From JASHPR01 sp963739645 (lineage in GTDB: Bacteria; Actinomycetota; Actinomycetes; Streptosporangiales; Streptosporangiaceae), in the NCBI GenBank assembly GCA_963739645.1, contig CAVUBM010000114.1:124001-188000 (forward strand): a DNA stretch of 64,000 nucleotides, given 5' to 3'. Both the position numbers and the translations under genes were made by a program. This document shows positions 7,775 to 14,211 of this stretch, piece after piece. Under the pieces are notes generated by a model. That model worked only from the letters and a program-made list of their open reading frames with translations, had not been told where the DNA came from and did no database searches. The first letter of the stretch is position 1, and every line of letters starts with the position of its first letter.

Positions 7775-8398
7775 CTAGGGAGACTCTTCGTCTGCCGGGC
7801 TGCCGGCGCCGCGCTTGTGGCTCCGGACGAGTGCCGTGACCTCTTGCGTGATACCGATCGACGGCCCGCCGATCAGTTCCCATGCGCGGGCAATCCCGAT
7901 CAGGAAGCAGACGATCACCAGGATCGCGATGGTGTTCACTGCGCCGGGGTTGTCTGGCTGGGCGATCAGGTCGGCTCCCTGGATCAGCTGGATCACAAAC
8001 ATCACAACCAGTCCAACCAAGAACAGTGGGTCACGAATCGTGCCCCAGCGGACCTGGTGCTGTCGGATCAGCGACAGCAGCGCGGCCAGGACGAACGCCA
8101 GCCCGCCGACCCCCACGACCAGTGCAGCTGGCCCGATCTTGTGCCCGGGGACCAGCGCGAACAGTGACACGGCCAGCGCGTTGGTAAAGGCCGTGAGCGC
8201 CGCCGCCGCGCGTACGCGGTGGACTTGCGCGTCTGCCTCGGCCCGGGTGAGCCGCTCGCCCGCCACCGAGATGGCTACGAACAGCAGCCCGATCAGCGCG
8301 CCAGCCACACTGCCGCTCGCTACGAAGAAGTCACGGATGCTCTCAGGTACCACCTGATGATCCTCGCAGCCCGAGATCAGCAGACCAGCATCGGCCAA
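7775..8398 (-). CDS. Hypothetical integral membrane protein
   Basis: I do not recognise a named family. The 207-residue protein has a short polar N terminus and five predicted membrane segments: around VAGALIGLLFVAISVAG, then AFTNALAVSLFALV, AALVVGVGGLAFVLAALLSL, DPLFLVGLVVMFVIQ and TIAILVIVCFLIGIA. The C-terminal tail is charged. A charged cytoplasmic loop (GERLTRAEADAQVHRVR) follows the first segment. The 5' end abuts a GNAT gene remnant, and the stop codon lies four bases from the rnpB-like repeat. It is probably a resident gene at the edge of a rearranged zone. Confidence 0.65.
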   Translation of the reverse strand: MADAGLLISGCEDHQVVPESIRDFFVASGSVAGALIGLLFVAISVAGERLTRAEADAQVHRVRAAAALTAFTNALAVSLFALVPGHKIGPAALVVGVGGLAFVLAALLSLIRQHQVRWGTIRDPLFLVGLVVMFVIQLIQGADLIAQPDNPGAVNTIAILVIVCFLIGIARAWELIGGPSIGITQEVTALVRSHKRGAGSPADEESP

Positions 8399-8401
8399 GC
8401 C

Positions 8402-8623
8402 TCAGCGCCCGGCGCCGCAGATTCCAGGATTCCGGGACGATGATTGAGGCTGCTGCCCGAGGGAGGGGGCGTCGATGCCGGGGAACGATCCGGTCACACT
8501 GCTGCCAGCGGCGGGGCGCCAGAACAGCGGCTGGTAGCGGGCGTACTGCTCGCGGCGGATGGTGGCCAGGGTGGCCATCGCGGCGACATCGGCCTGCACT
8601 GCGGTACGGAGCTGCCCACTCAC
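8402..8623 (-). pseudogene. GNAT acetyltransferase, N-terminal remnant
   Basis: The first 40 or so residues (MSGQLRTAVQADVAAMATL, then RREQYARYQPLFWRPA) match the N-terminal helix region of a common actinobacterial GNAT N-acetyltransferase subfamily. After that the sequence turns into unrelated Ser/Pro-rich residues and stops, with no acetyl-CoA binding motif. The rest of the enzyme is absent from the window. This is a decayed gene, further evidence that the 7.5-8.7 kb stretch has been rearranged. Confidence 0.5.
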
Positions 8624-8693
8624 TCACCCAGTTTGCGAGGTCACCCCGCTCCCGGGGGAGCGGGTACACCGGCCGGCGGCTTACGATCCGGAT

Positions 8694-9131
8694 GTGGCTG
8701 AGCTCTGGGACCCCTCAGCGCCGGGCGTTCTGCGGCTGCCGTCGGGCCGACTGGTGCGGGGGCGCGGCCTCAGGTACCCGCTGCCGGACGGGGCCGAGCC
8801 AGAGTTCGGCGTCTACCTGCTGCGCCGGCAGCCGCCCGCCCTGCCCTGGGAGTCACGCTGGCTCCGGTGGCCGGACTTCGGGCTGCCCGCCGATGAGGCC
8901 GAGGTGCTGCCCGCGCTGACCGAGGCCTGGCGGCGCGCCGCGGCCGAGCGGGTCGAGCTGGCCTGTGAAGGGGGCCGGGGGCGGACCGGGACCGCCCTGG
9001 CCTGCCTGGCCATCCTCGACAGCGTGCCGAACTCCGGGGCCGTCGCGTTCGTGCGCGAGCATTACCACCGGCATGCGGTGGAGACGCCTTGGCAGCGCCG
9101 CTATGTCGCGCGCTGGCGCGGGAGACTATGA
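8694..9131 (+). CDS. Protein-tyrosine-phosphatase-like protein
   Basis: The protein has the cysteine-phosphatase loop CEGGRGRTGTALAC, which fits the CX5R[ST] signature: catalytic Cys, phosphate-binding Arg, then Thr. Upstream is an RLPSGRLVRGRGLRYPLP segment typical of small actinobacterial PTP-like proteins. The short helical end closes with YVARW. The GTG at 8694 gives 145 residues and begins VAELWDPSAPGVLRLPSG, which fits the family; the longer frame upstream looks non-coding. It probably dephosphorylates protein or small-molecule phosphoesters in the cytoplasm, but the substrate is unknown. It converges with the transporter at 9126, overlapping by six bases. Confidence 0.8.
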   Translation: MAELWDPSAPGVLRLPSGRLVRGRGLRYPLPDGAEPEFGVYLLRRQPPALPWESRWLRWPDFGLPADEAEVLPALTEAWRRAAAERVELACEGGRGRTGTALACLAILDSVPNSGAVAFVREHYHRHAVETPWQRRYVARWRGRL

Positions 9132-10067
9132 CGTGACCCGGCCGCGCCGGGAGAGGTAGACGGCGACGGCGCCGAAGACCAGCACCAGAACCCCGTAGAT
9201 CCCCAGCGGGGCGGCAGCGGCCGCGCCGAAGGCGCTGGCGGCGATGCCCGCCGCCACCGCGAAGTCGCGCATCGCGGTCGGCAGCAGGAGCGCGGTGCGC
9301 CGGGTGGCGGGAGCTCCGAGCGACAGCAGCCAGCCCAGCACGCTCGAGCCCGCCAGGAAGGCGAGCAGGGCCACGGCGACCAGGCCGTCGCTGGGGTGCA
9401 GCCGCAGCTGGCTGGCGACCAGCCACAGCAGGACGAGCAGGCTGAGCACGCCGATGACCGAGATCAGCGACCGCTCACGCCCGCCGAGCGGGTCGAGCGT
9501 GCGCACCGCGCAGCCCACGGCCAGCGGCAGGGCCACGACCAGGGCGAGCGTGACCAGCAGGCTGAGCGCTGACACCGACGAGTGCGCGCCGAGCAGGCTC
9601 AGGATGGGCCCGGCCAGCACGACGGTCACCAGCGTGGAGGCCACGAGCAGGCCCGCCGCGACCACCACCTCGCCGCCAGCCAGGCCGGTGAGGGCCACCG
9701 AGGCGACCTCCACCGGGGCCACGCCAGCGGCGAGCACCCCGCCGCGCAGGGCCGCGCCGGTCACGATCCGGCTGGCCAGCCAGGCCAGTACCGGCAGGAT
9801 GACGGTCGTGGCCGCCAGCACGAGCGCGATCCGGCGGGCGGCCACGCGCATGCCGGTGATGTCGGCGAAGGTCACCGACGACCCGGTGCAGAACACCAGC
9901 ACGGCCAGGACGATCAAGATCGCTCCGTGCGCGTCCAGGTGCCGGCCGGGAGCGGGGAGCGCCACGCCCGCCGCGGCGAAGATCAGCACCAGGGGCAGGA
10001 GAAAACGATCGAGGAACCCGGCCATCCTCTCCAGCCGGTCCTGGCTAAACGCCGTCATCACACCCAC
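9126..10067 (-). CDS. Bile acid:sodium symporter family (BASS-like) membrane protein
   Basis: The 313-residue protein has about nine to ten hydrophobic segments, as in the BASS/SBF fold. The family marker GVAPVEVASVALTGLAGG lies near residues 120-140, and a second conserved small-residue block, AMRDFAVAAGIAASAF, near 265. These are the two broken-helix regions that form the substrate and sodium sites in the fold. Substrates of bacterial members range from bile acids to pantoate and arsenite; none can be assigned here. An in-frame ATG at residue 4 is an alternative start. It lies in the plasma membrane. Confidence 0.8.
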   Translation of the reverse strand: MGVMTAFSQDRLERMAGFLDRFLLPLVLIFAAAGVALPAPGRHLDAHGAILIVLAVLVFCTGSSVTFADITGMRVAARRIALVLAATTVILPVLAWLASRIVTGAALRGGVLAAGVAPVEVASVALTGLAGGEVVVAAGLLVASTLVTVVLAGPILSLLGAHSSVSALSLLVTLALVVALPLAVGCAVRTLDPLGGRERSLISVIGVLSLLVLLWLVASQLRLHPSDGLVAVALLAFLAGSSVLGWLLSLGAPATRRTALLLPTAMRDFAVAAGIAASAFGAAAAAPLGIYGVLVLVFGAVAVYLSRRGRVTS

Positions 10068-10134
10068 GACCTAACCGTCCCAGAGCGGACCGGTAGCTTT
10101 ACCTGGATCCGGAGATACTCGGGACGGGTGAGTC

Positions 10135-10827
10135 ATGCATTTCGAGCACGCCGCTGACATCTGGGGCGACTTCCCTGAGCTGGTGCCCGGGGTCATGTTC
10201 GCCGCGGGGATCACCGCGGACGCGCCGGTGGCCCACCGGACCGACAGGTTCACCGCGATCGCGAAGTCCCGGCTGGCGGAGTCGGCCGAGGGTGAGCTGC
10301 CGGAGATCCAGGCGTGGCGGCGCGCGTTCTCCCGGATGGGGCTCAAGCCGACCCAGTACCGCTGCGCCGCCGAGTCGCTGCTGCGGCGGTTCCGCAAGGA
10401 GGGCGCGCTCCCGGCACTGCATCCGCTGGTCGACCTGTGCAACGCCGTGTCGCTGGCCTTCGCCATCCCGGTGGCTGTGTTCGACGTGTCCGGGATCGAC
10501 GGCTTTCTTGAGGTGCGGTACGCGGCCGGCCACGAGGACTACCTGACGTTCTCCGGCGAGGTGGAGCACCCGGGCGTCCACGAGGTCATCTTCGCGGACG
10601 GGGCGGGTCAGGCGCACGCCCGCCGCTGGTCGAACCGGCAGAGCGGCAAGTCCGCGGTCCGGGACTCGACGACCGCCGCGCTGATCGTGGCCGAGGCCAT
10701 GCACGACTCGGCGTCAGCGGACGTGCCCACGCTGACCGCCGCGCTCGCCGAGGAGCTTGCCGCCGTCTGGCCGGCCCCGCCGGCGCCCGTGGTGCTGACC
10801 CCGGGCTCGCCGCGCTTCACGTTCTGA
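10135..10827 (+). CDS. B3/B4 domain protein (tRNA synthetase beta-subunit-like)
   Basis: The 230-residue protein is a stand-alone B3/B4 domain, as found in the beta subunit of phenylalanyl-tRNA synthetase, where it takes part in editing of mischarged tRNA. Typical blocks are the RAFSRMGLKPTQYRCAAESL helix, the PLVDLCNAVSLAFAIPVAVFD core, and RRWSNRQSGKSAV followed by a C-terminal helix. Stand-alone members are thought to edit or bind aminoacyl-tRNA or a related aminoacyl substrate, but this has not been shown for most. It is transcribed alone and ends at a strong bidirectional hairpin. Confidence 0.85.
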   Translation: MHFEHAADIWGDFPELVPGVMFAAGITADAPVAHRTDRFTAIAKSRLAESAEGELPEIQAWRRAFSRMGLKPTQYRCAAESLLRRFRKEGALPALHPLVDLCNAVSLAFAIPVAVFDVSGIDGFLEVRYAAGHEDYLTFSGEVEHPGVHEVIFADGAGQAHARRWSNRQSGKSAVRDSTTAALIVAEAMHDSASADVPTLTAALAEELAAVWPAPPAPVVLTPGSPRFTF

Positions 10828-10834
10828 CCCGGCT

Positions 10835-10870
10835 CGGCCGGGGCGGCGGGGGAGACCGCCGCCCCGGCCG
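10835..10870. terminator. Bidirectional stem-loop terminator
   Basis: A perfect 15-bp GC inverted repeat (10835-10849 with 10856-10870) encloses a six-base loop, placed exactly between the convergent B3/B4 and SnoaL genes. There is no U-tract on either side, as is common for actinomycete terminators. Confidence 0.7.
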
Positions 10871-11236
10871 TCAGCCTTTGACGTAGGCCAGCTTCTCGGT
10901 CACCTGGCCGTCTCTGACGGCGATGACGTCGACACCGCGCACGTGACCGCCGTCCCAGTCGTAGCGCCAGCGCTGCACCACGTGGTTACCGGCGCTGAAC
11001 GACTCCTCGACCGTGAAGTGGCTGCCGCGGTCATCGAAGATCGGCCTCCAGGCGGCGCGGATCGCCGCGTGGCCGACGTGGCGCTCACCGTCGGGCCCGG
11101 GCGAGGTGGACTCGAACACACAGTCCTCGCTGCTCAGCGCCAGGGCGGCGTCCAGGTCATGGTCGTTCCAGGCCGCGTTGAAGCGGTCGACCACGTCGGT
11201 GACCGCTTCTACGCGGGACTGGCTGGCGGCGTTCAT
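10871..11236 (-). CDS. SnoaL-like / NTF2-fold protein
   Basis: This 121-residue protein has the SnoaL-like (nuclear transport factor 2) fold. Its N-terminal helix VVDRFNAAWNDHDLDAALAL leads into CVFESTSP, then the AIRAAWRPIF helix and the beta strands HVVQRWRYDWDGGHVRG. The conserved cone-shaped cavity is used in this superfamily for isomerases, cyclases and ligand binding. No substrate can be named. Translation may be coupled to a 16-codon upstream ORF whose stop overlaps this ATG. The ECF sigma factor at 13297 carries a similar domain at its C terminus. Confidence 0.8.
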   Translation of the reverse strand: MNAASQSRVEAVTDVVDRFNAAWNDHDLDAALALSSEDCVFESTSPGPDGERHVGHAAIRAAWRPIFDDRGSHFTVEESFSAGNHVVQRWRYDWDGGHVRGVDVIAVRDGQVTEKLAYVKG

Positions 11237-11283
11237 GCCAGCGCCCGCTCAGCGGCGCGGCGGTCGATCATCTTCCGGGCCAT
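11233..11283 (-). CDS. Putative 16-codon upstream ORF coupled to the SnoaL gene
   Basis: On the minus strand an ATG at 11283, preceded by a strong Shine-Dalgarno stretch (GGGAGGGAGG), encodes MARKMIDRRAAERALA. It stops with TGA overlapping the ATG of the SnoaL gene (ATGA at 11236-11233). The good ribosome binding site belongs to this mini-ORF and not to the SnoaL start, which has none. Translation of the SnoaL gene therefore probably depends on it. Confidence 0.4.
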   Translation of the reverse strand: MARKMIDRRAAERALA

Positions 11284-11356
11284 GACGGCCTCCCTCCCTT
11301 GGCGCCGGCAGATCCGGCGGAATGCCTCTCATTGCCTAGCTGCATGGCGTCATTCG

Positions 11357-11710
11357 CTACCTGGCGTAGTTTCCTGCGCCGAACCAGTCGACGGTCACCA
11401 CGGGCTCGTCGCCGACGACCCACGCGTCGTGGCCGCTCGGCAGCGCCGTCACGTCCCCGGGACCGGCGATGAACTCGCTGCCGTCGTCCATGCGGATGGC
11501 CAGCCGCCCGCTGACGTGGTACTGGAAGTGCGGCGCCTCGCAGCTGGGCGTGCCGGCGATCGGCTGCACGTCAGCCGACCAGCGCCATCCCGGCTCGAAG
11601 ATCAGCCGCCCCACCTGACCCCCGCCGACCCCGAGGATCTCGGCGCGGCCGTGAGGGAATTCGCGAGTCTCATCGGGTGCCGCGAAACTCTTGTGCTCGG
11701 TCTTGTCCAT
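11357..11710 (-). CDS. Cupin domain protein
   Basis: The 117-residue protein is a single small cupin. The core HFQYHVSGRLAIRMDDGSEF and GPGDVTALPSGHDAWV are the two cupin motifs with His residues available for metal binding. Small cupins of this subfamily are usually metal-binding enzymes or sensors of unknown substrate. The gene is divergent from a TetR regulator, and two palindromic sites lie between the two start codons. The regulator therefore probably controls both. Confidence 0.8.
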   Translation of the reverse strand: MDKTEHKSFAAPDETREFPHGRAEILGVGGGQVGRLIFEPGWRWSADVQPIAGTPSCEAPHFQYHVSGRLAIRMDDGSEFIAGPGDVTALPSGHDAWVVGDEPVVTVDWFGAGNYAR

Positions 11711-11747
11711 CGGGTCCCCCTACTGTGTACGGCGGATCACATACACT

Positions 11748-11787
11748 TACTTATCGATAGGTCAGATACTGACTTACTGATAGGTCA
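11748..11787. promoter_or_regulatory. Pair of palindromic operator-like sites between cupin and tetR genes
   Basis: Two related sites stand in tandem: TACTTATCGATAGGTCA at 11748-11764 and TGACTTACTGATAGGTCA at 11770-11787. Both fit a palindrome TGACYTA-N4-TARGTCA, and the second is the better one. Their position 25-65 bases upstream of the tetR ATG and 38-77 bases upstream of the cupin ATG fits repression of both promoters by the TetR protein. Confidence 0.6.
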
Positions 11788-11811
11788 GTCGTCAAGGCTT
11801 TCGGAGGGCCG

Positions 11812-12444
11812 ATGGTGGCGAGAAGCGGGCACGGCGACGAGGGCACGTCCGCCCGGATCCTGGACGTGGCCGAGCGGCTGGTTCAGGTCCGCGGGTTCAA
11901 CGGCTTCAGTTACGCCGACATCGCGGCCGAACTGCAGATCACCAAGGCTGCGCTGCACTACCACTTCGCCAGCAAGGCCGATCTCGGCGAGGCGCTGATC
12001 ACCCGCTATGCCGAGCGCTTCTCCGCCGCCCTCGACGCGGTGGACAACGACGGCACCGGGGCGGGGGCCAAGCTCGCCGCCTACGCCCGGCTGTACCAGC
12101 GGGTGCTGACCGACCGGAAGATGTGCCTGTGCGGCATGCTCGCCGCCGAGTACCAGACCCTGCCGCAGCCCATGCGCGACGCGGTGATCAGCTTCTTCGA
12201 CCACAACGAGGCCTGGCTGGCGGGCGTCCTGGAGCAGGGCAGGGACGAGGGCAGCCTGAAATTCGCCGGCTCGGCCCGGGACACCGCCCGCATGGTCGTG
12301 GGCGGGCTGGAAGGAGCCATGCTCGTGGCCAGGCCCTACGGGGACGTCGCCCGGTTCCAGGCGGCCGCCGCTAGCCTGCTGGCAGGCCTGTCACCCTCGG
12401 TCGGGGAGTCGGCCCTGGCTGGCCTGGACCCGGCCACGGCCTAG
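11812..12444 (+). CDS. TetR/AcrR family transcriptional regulator
   Basis: This is a 210-residue TetR-type repressor. The N-terminal DNA-binding domain (about 12-60) contains ILDVAERLVQVRGFNGFSYADIAAEL and the recognition-helix region TKAALHYHFASKADLGEAL. The ligand-binding domain follows and has Cys residues near CLCGMLAAEY. The ATG at 11812 follows GGAGGG at a good distance. It is divergent from the cupin gene, with two palindromic sites between them, so autoregulation and control of the cupin gene are likely. The ligand is unknown. The coordinates overlap nothing. Confidence 0.9.
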   Translation: MVARSGHGDEGTSARILDVAERLVQVRGFNGFSYADIAAELQITKAALHYHFASKADLGEALITRYAERFSAALDAVDNDGTGAGAKLAAYARLYQRVLTDRKMCLCGMLAAEYQTLPQPMRDAVISFFDHNEAWLAGVLEQGRDEGSLKFAGSARDTARMVVGGLEGAMLVARPYGDVARFQAAAASLLAGLSPSVGESALAGLDPATA

Positions 12445-12499
12445 CCCGCGCGCTGACCGAGCCCTCCGGGCCGCAGCCGACCCCAGAAGGAGCCGACGC

Positions 12500-13226
12500 G
12501 TGTCCGGTCACCGCCCGGTTCGGTCCAGCCGGGACGAGCTGAGCATCCTGCACTGGAACGTCCACTCGTGGCGAGATGAATCCGGGCAGCCGAACCACGA
12601 GGCCGTGAGCCGCCTGGTTCGCCAGCACAGCCCGGATGTGGTCTCGCTAGTCGAGGTCAACGAGCCGTGGGGGAGGCCCGCCGCCGTCCGGGACCTGGCC
12701 GGGCTGGCCGGGCTACACCTGGATCTTCTCCCCAGCCGTGGAGTTCGGCCGCGACGCGCCGGATCGCGGCTACGGCAACGCGCTGCTGACCAGAGTCCCG
12801 GTGCGGGCCGTGCAGCAGTGGCGGCTGACCTGGCCGCCCCGCCTGTACGACGGCAGTGAGCCGTCGGAGCCGCGTTCGGTCATCCTGGCCGAGGTGCCGT
12901 TCGGGACCGGAACGGCCTGGATCGGCAGCACCCACCTGCCCGCCACCGACCCGGCGGCGCGGGCCTGCGCCCTCGGCCGCCTGACGGAGCTCACCGCGGG
13001 CCTGGGCCGCCAGTGGGTGATCTGCGGAGACTTCAACACTCCGGCCGCCACCTGGGCCGGACGCGCCGCGTGGCCGGATCCGCCGCAGCCCAGCTTCCCG
13101 GCCAGCGACCCGGCCGTACCGATCGATTACTGCGTGGCCTCGCCCGGCGTGTCCGTGGCGGCCAGCATCCTGGCGGCGGCCGGATCCGACCACCGGCCGC
13201 TGCTGGCCCGCTGCCGCGCGGCCTGA
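12500..13226 (+). CDS. Endonuclease/exonuclease/phosphatase family protein (frameshifted)
   Basis: Two overlapping frames together make one EEP-fold metal-dependent phosphohydrolase. The first part has LSILHWNVHSW (catalytic Asn) and VVSLVEVNEP (metal-binding Glu). The second has WIGSTHLP, ICGDFNTP (Asp and Asn) and SDHRPLLA (catalytic His). All catalytic residues survive. One extra base near 12700, in a GCCGGGCTGGCCGGGCTAC stretch, breaks the frame; in the repaired frame it reads on as GYTWIFSPAVEFGRD. Whether the gene is dead or the base is a sequencing error cannot be told here. The substrate may be a nucleic acid or a phospholipid/inositol phosphate. Confidence 0.75.
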
Positions 13227-13296
13227 ACCCGCTCGTCACATCCGCCGCTGAGGTCCGTCACAGCGGTGACGGCCGCGCACGGGAGAATGTGATCCG

Positions 13297-14181
13297 ATGA
13301 CTGAACGCGATGTGCTCGCCACCGAGTTCGAGCAGAACCGGAATCACCTGCGGGCGGTGGCCTACCGCATGCTGGGGTCCCTCAGCGAGGCGGACGACGC
13401 CGTGCAGGAGTCCTGGCTGCATGTCAGCCGGTCGGGCACGGCCGGGGTCAGGAACCTCGGCGGGTGGCTGACCACGGTCGTCGCGCGGGTCTGCCTCGAC
13501 ATGCTGCGCTCCCGCCGGACGCGGCGCGAGGAGCCGCTCGACGCGCAGCCGGCCGAGCCGGTCGCGAGCGGCGCGCCCGGGGTGGATCCGGAGCAGGAGG
13601 CACTGCTGGCCGACTCGGTCGGCCCCGCGCTGCTGGTAGTGCTGGCGGAGCTGGCGCCCGCCGAGCGGCTCGCGTTCGTGCTGCACGACATGTTCGCCGT
13701 GCCCTTCGACGAGATCGCCCCGATCGTCGGGCGCTCGCCGGCCGCGGCCCGGCAGCTCGCCAGCCGGGCGCGCCGGCGGGTGCAGGGCACTTCGGCCGTG
13801 CCCGACGCCGACCTCGGCCGCCAGCGGCAGCTTGTCGACGCGTTCCTGGCCGCCTCGCGGGGCGGGAACTTCGACGCGCTGCTTGCGGTGCTCGATCCGG
13901 ACGTCGTACTCCGGGCCGACCGCGAGGCCGCGCCCGCCGGGCGGCCGACGCTGATCCGCGGCGCGCGGGACGTGATCCGCGGGGCGCTCAGCGCCTCCGC
14001 CCGCTCTCGGCACGCGCAGCCGGCGCTGGTCAACGGGTCGGTGGGGATCGTCGTGGCGCCGCGCGGGCAGCTGATGATCGCGCTCGGCTTCACGTTCGCG
14101 CGCGGGAAGATCACTGAGATCGAGGTCATCGCCGACCCTGAGCGGCTCCGCGACCTCGACGTGGCGGTCCTCGACGGCTGA
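13297..14181 (+). CDS. ECF sigma factor, SigJ/ECF41 type with C-terminal SnoaL-like domain
   Basis: In this 294-residue sigma factor, region 2 (about 10-70) shows HLRAVAYRMLGSLSEADDAVQESWL. Region 4 (about 110-165) shows PAERLAFVLHDMFAVPFDEIA followed by a helix-turn-helix SPAAARQLASRARRRV. Residues 175-290 form a SnoaL-like domain (RQLVDAFLAASRGGNFDALL). ECF41 factors have no separate anti-sigma protein; this fused domain controls activity in cis. Members are often next to carboxymuconolactone-decarboxylase or oxidoreductase genes, which are not present here. Confidence 0.9.
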   Translation: MTERDVLATEFEQNRNHLRAVAYRMLGSLSEADDAVQESWLHVSRSGTAGVRNLGGWLTTVVARVCLDMLRSRRTRREEPLDAQPAEPVASGAPGVDPEQEALLADSVGPALLVVLAELAPAERLAFVLHDMFAVPFDEIAPIVGRSPAAARQLASRARRRVQGTSAVPDADLGRQRQLVDAFLAASRGGNFDALLAVLDPDVVLRADREAAPAGRPTLIRGARDVIRGALSASARSRHAQPALVNGSVGIVVAPRGQLMIALGFTFARGKITEIEVIADPERLRDLDVAVLDG

Positions 14182-14211
14182 GCCTCAGCCCGGAGTGGTG
14201 GCGGTGAGGCT

